NCBI RefSeq assembly: GCF_000014885.1
Contig: NC_011566.1
Coordinates: forward strand, 3,515,501-3,579,500
DNA from: Shewanella piezotolerans WP3
GTDB taxonomy: Bacteria; Pseudomonadota; Gammaproteobacteria; Enterobacterales; Shewanellaceae
Direction: 5' to 3'
DNA: 64,000 bases
Positions 8,556 to 18,662 of this stretch are shown here, in pieces. Under the pieces are notes generated by a model that worked only from the letters and a program-made list of their open reading frames with translations, was not told the DNA's origin and ran no database searches. The position numbers and the translations under genes are program-made. Numbering within the stretch: position 1 is the first letter of the stretch; each line of letters opens with the position of its first letter.

Positions 8556-10544
8556 TTACTTTATCTCTTCGCCCAAATATTCAGAGCTAGAAAGATGCAG
8601 ATAGTGTAGGTACTTTTCGTATTGAGTCACAACGTCTGCTAACACCTGTTCCTGAGTAAAGCCCATTACATCGTAGTGTTGCCCACCGTGTTCTAAGAAC
8701 ACTTCGACACGGTAATACTCCGATCCACCCTCAGCAACTTCAGCAACCTCACTTTCAATCGGGTTGGTAATACTAAATGCACGGATCCGCAGGCCATAAA
8801 CAAAATCGTTGTGTTCTTCATTAGCAATGATGAATCGAATTCTGTTTTCAAAATTCAATAACTCCGCCGAGACGCCTTTGCTATTAAAGGCTTCACAGGC
8901 TTTATTCAGCGCAGGTTTAGCGACGTTATCTAAAAAGCCGAGCGCTTCATCTTCACTCGGGTGCGACACAAGAACGTCAATATGATCTTCCCAACTGACA
9001 TTGGTTTTAGTGAACTGCACACTGGTGTTATGTGACTGTACACTGCTGATTTTCAGCCAATCATCTTGCAGTGCCTTAAAAAGTCCAAAGCACATTAGTA
9101 ACATGACAATCAAGAACGGTAAGGCACTAGCCACAGCAGCTGTTTGCAACGCTTGTAAGCCACCAGCAAGTAACAGCACTGATGCGACGACACCTTGAAG
9201 CAACGCCCAAAAAATACGTTGCCAAACAGGCGCATTATGATCACCACCGGAGGTTAAGTTATCAATAACCAATGAGCCAGAATCTGATGAAGTTACAAAA
9301 AAGGTCACTACTAGGCATAACGCTATGGTCGATAAAAGCGTTGAGAACGGCATATGTTCAAAGAACACAAACAACGCCACCGATACATCAGATGACACCG
9401 CATCGGCAAGATAAGTCGCCCCCTGATTCATAATGGCGTCGATTGCCGTATTCCCGAACACCGTCATCCACAAGAAAGTAAATGCCGAAGGCACAAATAA
9501 CACACCGATTAAGAATTCACGGATTGTACGGCCACGTGAAACTCTGGCGATAAAAGTACCAACAAATGGTGACCATGAGATCCACCAGCCCCAATAAAGC
9601 AAAGTCCAGCCACCGATCCAATCGTTCTTCTGCTCGTAGGCGTAAAGATTGAATGTCTTACCAACAATATCGCTTAGGTAACCACCAGTGTTCTGCACAA
9701 ACGACTGCAGCAGTTCAACTGTTGGGCCTAATAGCATGATAACAATTAACAGCAGCACCGCCAGGCCTAAGTTAAGCTCACTTAAGCGTTTAACCCCTTT
9801 GTCTAGTCCAGAAAATACCGACAAGGTCGCGATAATCGAGATCCCCACAATCAAGCCAACTTGCACGTATGCATTGACCGGCACACCTAACAAATAGTTA
9901 AGGCCAGAGTTAACCTGCAAAACACCAAAGCCAAGAGAAGTCGCAACACCGAACATGGTGCCTAATACCGCAAAGGTGTCGACAGCATGACCAATTGGGC
10001 CATAAATACGCTCACCAATTAATGGATAAAGCGCACTGCGTGGTAGCAGTGGCAACTTGTGACGATAAGAAAAATACGCCAAGCTTAATGCAACGACCGC
10101 GTAAATAGCCCAAGCGTGTATGCCCCAATGGAAGAAAGTAATCTTCATCGCATCTTTAGCCGCTTGAATGGTCTCAGGTGTCGCATCAGGGGGCGCAAGG
10201 TAATGCATCACAGGTTCAGCAACACCAAAGAACATCAAGCCAATACCCATTCCCGCAGAAAACAGCATCGCAATCCAGCTTTTATAGCTGTAATCGGGTT
10301 CAGAATGGTCTGGACCGAGTTTAATGTCACCAAAACGCGACACCATAACGAAAATAACAAACAGCAGAAAAATCGCTACGCCTAAGATGTAAAGCCAGCC
10401 AGCTTTCAACTCAAACCAGGATTTAGTAATAGAGAACACTTCTTGGGCTTGTGTTGGCCAAATTGCACCAAACAGCACCATAACAGTAATAAGAAAAACA
10501 GAAGAGAAAAAAACAGGTGGATTAATACTCGATTTAATCAACAT
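8556..10544 (-). CDS. betT: BCCT family choline/glycine betaine transporter
   Basis: About 662 residues with 12 predicted membrane spans. It carries BCCT hallmarks: GMGIGLMFFGVAEP, the WGIHAWAIYAV span, and the TM8 block YWGWWISWSPFVGTFIARV followed by SRGRTIREF. A ~150-residue hydrophilic C-terminal domain follows, as in the long BetT-type carriers where it senses osmotic stress. It imports choline or glycine betaine at the inner membrane, driven by an ion gradient. ATG at 10544 (MLIKSSINPP) is chosen. The frame extends to a GTG at 10571, but that start has its GAGG only one base away. The gene stands alone between two MITE copies. The exact substrate is not decided by sequence. Confidence 0.88.
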   Translation of the reverse strand: MLIKSSINPPVFFSSVFLITVMVLFGAIWPTQAQEVFSITKSWFELKAGWLYILGVAIFLLFVIFVMVSRFGDIKLGPDHSEPDYSYKSWIAMLFSAGMGIGLMFFGVAEPVMHYLAPPDATPETIQAAKDAMKITFFHWGIHAWAIYAVVALSLAYFSYRHKLPLLPRSALYPLIGERIYGPIGHAVDTFAVLGTMFGVATSLGFGVLQVNSGLNYLLGVPVNAYVQVGLIVGISIIATLSVFSGLDKGVKRLSELNLGLAVLLLIVIMLLGPTVELLQSFVQNTGGYLSDIVGKTFNLYAYEQKNDWIGGWTLLYWGWWISWSPFVGTFIARVSRGRTIREFLIGVLFVPSAFTFLWMTVFGNTAIDAIMNQGATYLADAVSSDVSVALFVFFEHMPFSTLLSTIALCLVVTFFVTSSDSGSLVIDNLTSGGDHNAPVWQRIFWALLQGVVASVLLLAGGLQALQTAAVASALPFLIVMLLMCFGLFKALQDDWLKISSVQSHNTSVQFTKTNVSWEDHIDVLVSHPSEDEALGFLDNVAKPALNKACEAFNSKGVSAELLNFENRIRFIIANEEHNDFVYGLRIRAFSITNPIESEVAEVAEGGSEYYRVEVFLEHGGQHYDVMGFTQEQVLADVVTQYEKYLHYLHLSSSEYLGEEIK

Positions 10545-10749
10545 ACAGTTACCGCAGTTAATGAAGTACACGCCTCTATCTAGCTCGGCGCATACGTGGC
10601 CTGCCAGAGGTAAGAAGCTTATAGATTAATATAAGAATACACTGGCGGGATTATCATTTTGTGGTTAAGCCCGTGAGTTGTACTCACCAAAGTAATGCTT
10701 ATGAAACCAATTGCCTGAAACTGTGTGAGTTTAGGTATTGGGTAACTTA

Positions 10750-11027
10750 TACCAATTGTATTAAGTATTTGACCAGTTCAGAGCCCCTCTGACTTTTAAA
10801 TTCAAAACGCATTGGTAAAGAAATGGTGATTCCCTTTTAAACCAATGCAAAGCAGAAGTGGTAAGCCTGTGGGCCTCACGTAGTGCGGCTGAGGTTAAAC
10901 AAATTGGCAATACGCTTTAGACTTCGCTATGGGATTTGGATATAGGAAAACTATTAGCTCAAATCCCACTACTTGCCTACAGCATTTTGAATTCCCGCTG
11001 AATGGTCAAACTTTTATACAATTGGTA
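10750..11027. mobile_element. MITE-like element, family A copy 2 (278 bp)
   Basis: The ends TACCAATTGTATTAAG and ...ACAATTGGTA are inverted repeats flanked by TTA on both sides (10747-10749, 11028-11030). It matches the copy at 8036-8460 along its whole length except for the ~150-bp block missing here. It is non-coding and lies upstream of the BCCT transporter. Confidence 0.8.
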
Positions 11028-11192
11028 TTACATATTCCAAATTGCATTGAATAGCTCAACCCCCGACCTGCCAAGGCGGCCTGATCCAGCTATTTAATAG
11101 AATTTGTCTTTGATGACTAACGGTCACAAAATTCATCAACGATAATATATTATTTCCTGAGTTGAAGTTTTCGTCCAGATCTCAAATACAAA

Positions 11193-11215
11193 AAAAACAG
11201 CAAAATGCTGTTTTT
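11193..11215 (-). terminator. Rho-independent terminator of the pst-phoU operon
   Basis: AAAAACAGCA-AAA-TGCTGTTTTT gives a short stem with A and T runs on both sides, about 100 bp past the stop of phoU. It can work in both directions, but only the minus operon runs into it. Confidence 0.75.
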
Positions 11216-11311
11216 CCGAATAAAAAACCAGCAGCAACAATCAATCTGTGGCGCCGGTCTCATATTTTAGTCATTCGTGTCAGATGCTATCTAGTCTGCA
11301 AAACGCCAAGG

Positions 11312-12022
11312 TTAAAAATTGAGGTCTTTTTCCATCTCTTCATAAGAGATATGGCGTACATCTTTACCTTTAACGTAATAGATGATGTATTCGCAAATGT
11401 TCTGACAACGATCGCCGACACGCTCAACAGCGCGGGCAGCCCAAAGTACGTCTAGCACTTCAGGGATAGAGCGCGGATCGGCCATCATATAAGTCATCAA
11501 TTGACGAATAATACCTTCATACTCTTGATCAAGCTTAATGTCCTCTTTATGCAGTTCAAGCGCGACATCTGCGTCCATGCGGGCAAGTGCATCAAGTGTT
11601 GAGTGCAGTGTCCGAGTCGCATGACGCCCCATGTTCTCAATACTCACCAACAGTGGTTGTTGATTCTTAGAGCGCTTATCCATTGCCGCTTTGGCTATCT
11701 TCACACAGGCATCGCCAATACGCTCTAAGTCGGTAATGGTTTTAGAGATAGCCAGCACCAAACGCAAATCACTGGCTGCGGGTTGACGCTTAGCAATAAT
11801 GCGGGTGCACTCTTCATCAATGGCCACTTCCATACCATTAACTTTGTGGTCACCCTCAATCACTTTTTGCGCCAATTCAGAATCCAGTGCCGCTAACGCA
11901 TCAAGGGACTGCTCAAGTTGACGCTCAACCAAGCCGCCCATGGTTAATACCCGATTGCGTATATCATCTAATTCAGCATTAAACTGACCAGAGATATGTT
12001 TATTTAAATTCATGTTTTCCAT
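11312..12022 (-). CDS. phoU: PhoU, phosphate signalling and transport regulator
   Basis: A 236-residue protein very close to E. coli PhoU. It starts MENMNLNKHISGQFNAEL, contains IAKRQPAASDLRLVLAISK and ERIGDACVKIA, and repeats the motif as VERVGDRCQNICEYI. The two three-helix PhoU repeats carry the conserved metal-binding E/DxxxD patterns. PhoU links the Pst transporter to PhoR and holds the Pho regulon off when phosphate is plentiful. It is the last gene of pstC-pstA-pstB-phoU, 24 bp after pstB. The start matches the E. coli protein. Confidence 0.97.
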   Translation of the reverse strand: MENMNLNKHISGQFNAELDDIRNRVLTMGGLVERQLEQSLDALAALDSELAQKVIEGDHKVNGMEVAIDEECTRIIAKRQPAASDLRLVLAISKTITDLERIGDACVKIAKAAMDKRSKNQQPLLVSIENMGRHATRTLHSTLDALARMDADVALELHKEDIKLDQEYEGIIRQLMTYMMADPRSIPEVLDVLWAARAVERVGDRCQNICEYIIYYVKGKDVRHISYEEMEKDLNF

Positions 12023-12046
12023 TGCAATAAACCCTATCAGTTCAAT

Positions 12047-12865
12047 TTATCCGTAACGACCCGTGATGTAATCTTCGGTCTTTTTCTTACGCGGCGTAGT
12101 AAAAATAGTGTTGGTGTCGGCATATTCAACCAACTCGCCCATGTACATAAAGGCGGTTTGATCCGATACACGTGCAGCCTGCTGCATGTTATGGGTCACG
12201 ATAACCACGGTGTACTTAGATTTAAGTTCAGTGATCAACTCTTCAATGGTTAATGTAGAGATAGGATCAAGTGCAGATGTCGGTTCATCGAGCAGTAACA
12301 CTTCAGGTTCAATCGCAATCGCTCGCGCGATAACCAAACGCTGCTGCTGACCACCAGATAAACCAAATGCATTGTCATGTAGTCGGTCTTTCACTTCATC
12401 CCAAATGGCTGCGCCACGCAGTGAACGCTCAGCAGCATCATCTAAATCACGACGATTATTAACCCCTTGTAGGCGAAGTCCGTAAACCACATTCTCATAA
12501 ATCGATTTAGGAAATGGGTTTGGGCGCTGGAATACCATACCTACGTTACGACGCAATGCCGCCACATCAACTTTTTTGTCGTAGATATTCTGACCATGCA
12601 GCAAAATTTCACCACTGGTATGACAGTTATCAACTAAGTCATTCATGCGGTTAATACAGCGCAGTAGCGTTGATTTACCACAACCACTTGGGCCAATAAA
12701 GGCGGTGACCTTTTTCTTAGGAATATGCATAGACACATCAAACAGCGCCTGTTTATCACCATATTTAAGGTTTAAGTCACGGATCTCTAATGCCGTATCT
12801 TCTTTGCTTAAGTTTTCTAGGTCTAGCATGTCAGTCTTCATTACCGATTGATCTATTGAAATCAT
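12047..12865 (-). CDS. pstB: PstB, phosphate ABC transporter ATPase
   Basis: A 272-residue ABC ATPase. Walker A is GPSGCGKST, the signature LSGGQQQRL, Walker B VLLLDEPTSALD and the switch VTHNMQQ, with the PstB-specific RPNPFPKSIYENV. It powers inorganic phosphate uptake through PstC/PstA. ATG at 12865 is chosen because AGGA lies 8 bp upstream. An in-frame GTG at 12880 has no such site. The gene lies between pstA (31 bp upstream) and phoU. Confidence 0.97.
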   Translation of the reverse strand: MISIDQSVMKTDMLDLENLSKEDTALEIRDLNLKYGDKQALFDVSMHIPKKKVTAFIGPSGCGKSTLLRCINRMNDLVDNCHTSGEILLHGQNIYDKKVDVAALRRNVGMVFQRPNPFPKSIYENVVYGLRLQGVNNRRDLDDAAERSLRGAAIWDEVKDRLHDNAFGLSGGQQQRLVIARAIAIEPEVLLLDEPTSALDPISTLTIEELITELKSKYTVVIVTHNMQQAARVSDQTAFMYMGELVEYADTNTIFTTPRKKKTEDYITGRYG

Positions 12866-12896
12866 GTTGTTTCCTATCACTAAGGATAATCGTCAA

Positions 12897-14549
12897 TTAA
12901 TGCTCAAGCGAACGATATTTTTCGCGTAAGTGGTTTCGTACACCAATGGCGGTTAAATTTAACGCCACGATCACCGAGACCAAAAGGAAGGAAGTAGCGT
13001 ATACCAAAGGACGCGCAGCTTCTACGTTAGGGCTTTGGAAACCAACATCATAGATGTGGAAACCTAAGTGCATGAACTTTCGCTCTAAATGCACAAATGG
13101 GAAATTCATATCTATAGGCAGGGTTGGCGCCAGCTTTACCACGCCAACCAGCATCAAAGGAGCCACCTCACCCGCCGCTCGCGCTACCGCTAAAATTAAC
13201 CCAGTCATAATGGCAGGGCTTGCCATTGGAATAATAATTCGCCATAGGGTTTCAGCTTTCGTCGCCCCCAGTGCCAAACTACCTTGACGTACCGAACTAG
13301 GAATACGGCTCAAGCCCTCTTCAGTCGATACTATCACCACTGGCAAGGTCAAAATTGCCAGTGTTAACGCCGACCAGATAACACCTGGCGAGCCAAAGGT
13401 TGGCGCAGGTAGTGCTTCAGGGTAAAACAGTTGGTCAATCGAGCCACCAAACATATAAACAAAGAAACCTAAACCAAATACACCGTAAACGATAGAAGGT
13501 ACACCCGCTAAGTTAATCACCGCGATACGGATCATCTTAGTGACAGGCCCCTTCTTAGCATATTCATGCAGATAAATTGCAGCGATAACGCCAAATGGCG
13601 TCACGATTACCGCCATCAACATCACCATAAATACGGTGCCAAAAATAGCGGGGAACACCCCACCTTCAGTATTGGCTTCACGTGGATCATCGCTGACAAA
13701 CTTGCCAATACCGATGAACCAGTGGCCGACTTTACCCAAAATGCCGAGGCGGTTTGCGTAGGTGACATCTAAAATCGTATCGAGCTTAAGCACAACCTCT
13801 TCACCGCGCATGTCTCGAATAATAACCGAGTCACGACCTGCTTCGGTTTTAAGAGCAAAGAACTCCTTTTCAACAATCTGATACTGCGCGTTAAGCTTTG
13901 CCCTTTGGGTTTCAATGTCAGCTTTACGGCTCTCAGTCAGCGCGTTATTTAGCTCATATTTACGTGACTTTAGCCGCAGGTTTTCAAGTTCATAGTTTAT
14001 GGTGCCAATATCGCCTTTTTGAATTGCTAGCGCTCGATCATTTAACGCCACAGCGCGCTCAATATGTTCGGCAAAAGCCGTTTCAATATTCTCAGGTGTT
14101 AAGCGTTTGCCATCCTCGATGATCCCAACTGGGTAACCATAAAAGTCGCCATTTTTACTACGCTCAATCACCGCGATATCATTAGGCTTAGAGCGCGAAA
14201 TAATATCGGTCTCCATTACCCAGCGAAAATCTAAACTCACAAACTCACGGTTACCCGTTTTAATCAAATAACGTGTAACAGTATCACCCACATCAGCATC
14301 AAAGGTATGGCCGGCTGAAAGCAAGCGCTCCACCGGTACCTCTTCTCTATCGTAAATTTCACCGATAATGGTAGAGCGCACATTATTTTGATCTTCTATC
14401 TCCCACTGATAAATATCAGCAGGCCAGAAATAACTTAAACCACGCCATGCAATAAGCAACAACAACCCAAGTACTGCGATTAAACACACGCTGACAGCGC
14501 CACTGGTCATCCAAATCCACGGAGAGCCAGACTTAAACCACTTACCCAT
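12897..14549 (-). CDS. pstA: PstA, phosphate ABC transporter permease with long N-terminal domain
   Basis: A 550-residue permease, nearly twice the length of E. coli PstA. Residues about 1-285 contain one membrane span followed by a periplasmic region with a helical Lys/Glu-rich segment. The six-span permease domain occupies the C-terminal ~260 residues, with the EAA-type loop GSLALGATKAETLWRI. It forms the phosphate channel with PstC. The enlarged form is the usual one in Shewanella and Vibrio second-type Pst systems. The gene follows pstC by 85 bp and precedes pstB by 31 bp. Confidence 0.93.
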   Translation of the reverse strand: MGKWFKSGSPWIWMTSGAVSVCLIAVLGLLLLIAWRGLSYFWPADIYQWEIEDQNNVRSTIIGEIYDREEVPVERLLSAGHTFDADVGDTVTRYLIKTGNREFVSLDFRWVMETDIISRSKPNDIAVIERSKNGDFYGYPVGIIEDGKRLTPENIETAFAEHIERAVALNDRALAIQKGDIGTINYELENLRLKSRKYELNNALTESRKADIETQRAKLNAQYQIVEKEFFALKTEAGRDSVIIRDMRGEEVVLKLDTILDVTYANRLGILGKVGHWFIGIGKFVSDDPREANTEGGVFPAIFGTVFMVMLMAVIVTPFGVIAAIYLHEYAKKGPVTKMIRIAVINLAGVPSIVYGVFGLGFFVYMFGGSIDQLFYPEALPAPTFGSPGVIWSALTLAILTLPVVIVSTEEGLSRIPSSVRQGSLALGATKAETLWRIIIPMASPAIMTGLILAVARAAGEVAPLMLVGVVKLAPTLPIDMNFPFVHLERKFMHLGFHIYDVGFQSPNVEAARPLVYATSFLLVSVIVALNLTAIGVRNHLREKYRSLEH

Positions 14550-14634
14550 TTGCTAAACCTCTTACGGCGACAAGCGACTTCTTATTGATTAAAAACATAT
14601 TCAGTATCATCTCAACATCCATATAAATAAGCGG

Positions 14635-16890
14635 TTACAGTGAGCTATAGCGTTCACGTAGACGTTGTCTCACCACTTCAGCAATCGTGTTGAAGAAGAA
14701 GGTAAAGATAAACAGTACAAATGCTGCAAGGAACAGTACTCGGTAATGGGAGCTACCTATTGCAGACTCAGGCATTTCAACTGCGATGTTAGCAGCTAGC
14801 GTTCTCATCCCTTCGAAAACACTCCACTCCATAATCGCAGTGTTACCTGTGGCCATCAGCACAATCATGGTCTCGCCAACCGCACGGCCGAGCCCCATCA
14901 TGACTGCCGAGAAAATACCTGGGCTTGCGGTAAGTAAAACGACTCTTGTGAGTGTTTGCCATGTCGTTGCCCCCAATGCCAAGCTACCGTTTGATAGATG
15001 ACGAGGTACAGAGAACACCGCATCTTCTGCGATTGAGAAAATAGTCGGAATCACCGCAAAGCCCATCGCAATGCCCACAACTAGAGCGTTACGTTGGTCA
15101 AAGGTGATACCGAGCTCATTAGTAATGAACATACGGGTATCGCCACCAAAGAATGCCGATTCCAGACTTGGGCTGATTGCGAACGAGAACCAACCGATAA
15201 ACAGGATCACTGGAATAAGCATGATCTCTTGATAAGTATCAGGCAGACGCTGCTTCCACTTTGCAGGTAATTTATGCCAAGCATATGCACTGGACAATAC
15301 TGAAGCAGGCAGCAACACCAGCAGGGTCAATATTCCAGGTAAGTTATCTTCAATCAGCGGCGCTAGCCAAAGACCCGCTAAGAAGCCAAGAATTACGGTT
15401 GGCAGTGCTTCCATAATTTCAATGGTCGGTTTGACAATGGCGCGCACTTTAGGCGACATGAAATATGCGCTGTAAACGGCCCCAGCAATCGCTAGCGGCG
15501 TAGCAAATAACATGGCGTATAACGCCGCTTTCATGGTACCAAATGCTAATGGCATCAAGCTTAATTTAGCCTCAAAGTCATCCGAACCCGATGTCGACTG
15601 CCACACATATTTAGGCTCAGGGTAACCTTCGTACCACACCTTGCTCCACATCGCACTCCACGACACTTCAGGATGTGTGTTGGATACACTAAACAAGTTT
15701 AGCTTGCCATCGGCTTCGACAACCAGTGCATTCGAGCGTGGGCTAAAGCCGACTGTGCCAGGGTTTTTAAGGTCAAACTTTTCAGAGAACAGTTCACGCT
15801 GACTGGTGGTGTAAAGCAGGCTTAGGTTGCCGTCATCGGTGATAGTGACAAAGCTTTTACGATAAAACTCTGAGGCAACACTCTTTATGCCTGCATGATT
15901 ATCGAAATCACGGATCTCTTGATATTGACGTCCCTGATCACCATTTACTTGGAAATATTGCTGCACTAGGCCGCTATCGTAACTGACCAACAATGAGCTT
16001 GCTCCCGCCAATAAACTCACGTTAGTGACTTTGGCTTTAGCACGCCCCAGTTCTAGTACTTGTCTAAGACTGACAGCTTCTGCATCACGAATATCATAAA
16101 CAAACAGCTTGTCACCTGAGCTCAATATTAACTGACGTTGATCTGGCGTCATTAATTGTTGTTGCACATTCACTGGAGCATCCGGGATGGTACCTGAATA
16201 TGAAACCCACTCGACCTCTTCGGTCATCATGTTCTCTTCACCCTCTTGGCGAGAGATGCGCCACACTCGGTCATCATCTTGATAAACAAAGCTCATTTTA
16301 TCGCTGCTGTAATCAAATGCTAAATGGTTCAATGCATGCCCATCTGCATCAACCGTCAATGGCGCGCTACCATTATAAAAACGAAGCTTAGGGGTAATAA
16401 GGCGTTTGTTATCTGGGTATGTGACCCCAAATTCAACCCCTGCAATAATCACTTGCCCATTACTTAAGCCAAGTGCAAAACGCTGCTCACTCGGCATTGC
16501 CGCAGAACTACTTACCACATGAGAGCCTGCAGGCGTATTTATCTGTTCCGTTCTAACTAGCTGCGATGTTTGTGTATCAAAAAAATCCACTTTACCCAGT
16601 TGTGATACACGGTACATGATCTCATTTTGTTCATCGCTGCCAACCATTAATGCTGGTTTGCTATCGTGATAGTCAGCGCTAGCAACAGGGGCCACTTCAG
16701 CGCTATCGAATATCGGCTTAACCACATAAAGTAGGTAAAAGAAGATCAGTAGCAAGGCCACAAATACCATAGTACCACCTACGGTGACACCAACTTGGGC
16801 TGCTTTGTCCATGATTGCTCTGCGCGAAGTACCATTGTTTATCAATAGGTTTTTTGCAGCAGATCCAGGCTGAGATACCTGAGTTTCCAT
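14635..16890 (-). CDS. pstC: PstC, phosphate ABC transporter permease with large periplasmic domain
   Basis: A 751-residue permease, over twice the E. coli length. After one N-terminal membrane span (about 30-55), roughly 380 residues form a beta-rich region that looks like a propeller-type sensor. The permease spans follow, with the EAA loop GSLALGATTWQTLTRV near the end. It is the first gene of the operon, with a Pho box about 118 bp upstream of its start. No pstS is adjacent, so the periplasmic phosphate-binding protein must be encoded elsewhere. Confidence 0.93.
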   Translation of the reverse strand: METQVSQPGSAAKNLLINNGTSRRAIMDKAAQVGVTVGGTMVFVALLLIFFYLLYVVKPIFDSAEVAPVASADYHDSKPALMVGSDEQNEIMYRVSQLGKVDFFDTQTSQLVRTEQINTPAGSHVVSSSAAMPSEQRFALGLSNGQVIIAGVEFGVTYPDNKRLITPKLRFYNGSAPLTVDADGHALNHLAFDYSSDKMSFVYQDDDRVWRISRQEGEENMMTEEVEWVSYSGTIPDAPVNVQQQLMTPDQRQLILSSGDKLFVYDIRDAEAVSLRQVLELGRAKAKVTNVSLLAGASSLLVSYDSGLVQQYFQVNGDQGRQYQEIRDFDNHAGIKSVASEFYRKSFVTITDDGNLSLLYTTSQRELFSEKFDLKNPGTVGFSPRSNALVVEADGKLNLFSVSNTHPEVSWSAMWSKVWYEGYPEPKYVWQSTSGSDDFEAKLSLMPLAFGTMKAALYAMLFATPLAIAGAVYSAYFMSPKVRAIVKPTIEIMEALPTVILGFLAGLWLAPLIEDNLPGILTLLVLLPASVLSSAYAWHKLPAKWKQRLPDTYQEIMLIPVILFIGWFSFAISPSLESAFFGGDTRMFITNELGITFDQRNALVVGIAMGFAVIPTIFSIAEDAVFSVPRHLSNGSLALGATTWQTLTRVVLLTASPGIFSAVMMGLGRAVGETMIVLMATGNTAIMEWSVFEGMRTLAANIAVEMPESAIGSSHYRVLFLAAFVLFIFTFFFNTIAEVVRQRLRERYSSL

Positions 16891-17007
16891 TAAGAACCTC
16901 GATTATTAAAAAGCCAGCAAAATAAACTGGGCTTGTATCAACGACTATGCTAACTGTAGTGTTACCAAATAAGCACTACAGTGACGTATTCTAATGTGGT
17001 GCATTAT

Positions 17008-17025
17008 ATGACGCAAAAATGACAC
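17008..17025 (-). promoter_or_regulatory. Pho box upstream of pstC
   Basis: On the minus strand GTGTCAT-TTTT-GCGTCAT reads as two 7-bp direct repeats with a 4-bp spacer, the exact 7+4+7 layout of a PhoB-binding Pho box (consensus CTGTCAT). It lies in the divergent interval between pstC and the GcvR-like gene and points toward pstC. PhoB control is inferred from the motif. Confidence 0.8.
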
Positions 17026-17070
17026 TAGTGTTACAGCGGTTAACTTATTAATTAATGGAGCTATATCAGT

Positions 17071-17571
17071 ATGTTAAGGTATCTAGTTACGCTACAAGCA
17101 ACAGATAGAGAGGGCTTAGTAGAACAAATAGCCCATGCCGTTAGCCATCATGGCGGTAATTGGTTAGATTCTGAGCTACGTCATATCGATGGTATTTTTG
17201 CTGCCATCTTATTACTTGAGGTACCTTCTGCTCATTGGGATGAGCTCATTGAAACCTTGGAAAGTTTGGAAGGTGTGGCGTTAACCTTTGCAAAAACAAA
17301 AAAAGTGGCCGATAAAGTTACCCACCTAAGTTACTCTTTAGTCGCTTACGACAGACCAGGCCTTGTGCATGAGATCTCAAATAAAATCAGTGCGCTTGGC
17401 ATTAATATCGAGCACATGAGTACCCGCTACGAGAGCGCCAGTCACACGGGTATTGCGCTGTTTAGAGCAGAATTTAATGTCGGTCTTAAAGATGCAAGCC
17501 ATGAAGATAAGTTAACCGAAGCCTTGCATGCTATTGGTGATGATGTGGTATTAGATAACCTTACCGTATAA
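17071..17571 (+). CDS. GcvR-like tandem ACT-domain protein
   Basis: A 166-residue protein with two ACT domains (about 1-80 and 88-166), starting MLRYLVTLQATDREGLVEQI and later YDRPGLVHEISNKISALGINIEHM. This is the organisation of the glycine cleavage system repressor GcvR, which acts by binding GcvA rather than DNA. No gcv genes are nearby, so the name is by family only. GGAG at 17057-17060 precedes the ATG by 10 bp. The gene is divergent from pstC and ends in a hairpin terminator. Confidence 0.8.
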   Translation: MLRYLVTLQATDREGLVEQIAHAVSHHGGNWLDSELRHIDGIFAAILLLEVPSAHWDELIETLESLEGVALTFAKTKKVADKVTHLSYSLVAYDRPGLVHEISNKISALGINIEHMSTRYESASHTGIALFRAEFNVGLKDASHEDKLTEALHAIGDDVVLDNLTV

Positions 17572-17605
17572 CTGAGCTCTTGAGCACATTAAAAGTCTGA
17601 CAGAC

Positions 17606-17633
17606 AAATGCCTACTAAAACGTAGGCATTTTT
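17606..17633 (+). terminator. Terminator of the GcvR-like gene
   Basis: AAATGCCTAC-TAAAAC-GTAGGCATTT is a perfect 10-bp stem followed by further T bases, 35 bp after the stop codon. Confidence 0.8.
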
Positions 17634-17746
17634 GAAAGACAAAACCGGCAAATGGATGCAAAACCGGTTGCGCCAGTAAAGCCTGCAACTTAGAGTAAAA
17701 TAACTGGTAACAATGGGTTTATGACATAAAGGCCAAATATTTTTTG

Positions 17747-18139
17747 TTATTGACTTTGCGCGCACTCTACAACTAAGTCTTTACAGACCTTCAGCACAGC
17801 CTTTAATGGAGTCACTTCATTATCAGAGGTGATTCCAGAAGTAACGACCAGTTGAGAAAGTTCAGAGTTTATTTCGGTCACTTTGATACTGCCTTCGTTT
17901 TCATTTTGACGCAGGTCCACTAGCATTAGATCTTCATCTTTACTGATAAGCACGATACTGGGATTATTTTCTACTGCTTTAAGCACCGCAGCATAGACAT
18001 TCTTTGATGGCGCCTTTATATCAACTGTCGCCACTTCATGACTTTGACTTTTATAGTACATAACGCTACCAACGGTAGCGACAGCGACGCATCCAGAAAC
18101 CAAATATGCCACTAACAGGATCATTATCAATTTTTTCAT
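17747..18139 (-). CDS. Small lipoprotein, function unknown
   Basis: A 130-residue protein. The start is set at ATG 18139 (MKKLIMILLVAYLVSGC) because GAGGGAAGG lies just upstream and the result is a clean lipoprotein signal with the lipid Cys at about residue 17. The longer frame to 18163 is upstream of that site. The mature part holds one soluble domain with alternating strand/helix (VYAAVLKAVENN...LVDLRQNE) and two Cys at the C-terminus. It resembles DUF3568-type periplasmic lipoproteins, but I cannot be sure. Confidence 0.65.
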   Translation of the reverse strand: MKKLIMILLVAYLVSGCVAVATVGSVMYYKSQSHEVATVDIKAPSKNVYAAVLKAVENNPSIVLISKDEDLMLVDLRQNENEGSIKVTEINSELSQLVVTSGITSDNEVTPLKAVLKVCKDLVVECAQSQ

Positions 18140-18163
18140 GTACCTTCCCTCTCGGTATGACAT

Positions 18164-18662
18164 GTAAATTTATTAAAGCATATGACATAAACACCTAAAA
18201 TACTGACTTATTATTTCGCTTTTACAATTTCAGCATCGGCTGTTAGGCATATAAGGTGCGTACAGGAGAAAACCGCTGCATGTTTAGATCTAAAATATCT
18301 TTGCGCTGACTAGCTTGCAGCAACCACTGATTACTAATTGTTATTTAGCTACGCTAGCCAATAGGCTATGCTCATTCTCATCGAAAAATTTGAGGCAAGA
18401 AGCTAATTCAACTCAGCGTTGAAATAGTTGATGCATACGTTTTTAGCATCGATGTTAACAGCAACATCTTCACTTTTTCTTAGTAAAGATGGAGTGCCTA
18501 ATTACCGATCTTTTCAATGCTAAAGCTAGCGAGTGTCGTGCTTAAACCAGAAGGTTTCATCGTTTTACTTTGCATAAAAGCCTTTAGCAATCGATAAAAC
18601 CATTCCAAATGGCAGTGGACAATCTGTTAGACTGTTCGAAAACCTAATAAGAAAAAATTGTC
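18164..18662. other. Non-coding interval of about 500 bp
   Basis: Divergent spacer between the small lipoprotein and the DUF2797 gene. I found no convincing open frame, RNA gene, strong hairpin or repeat in it. It must hold the promoters of both genes. Confidence 0.5.
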
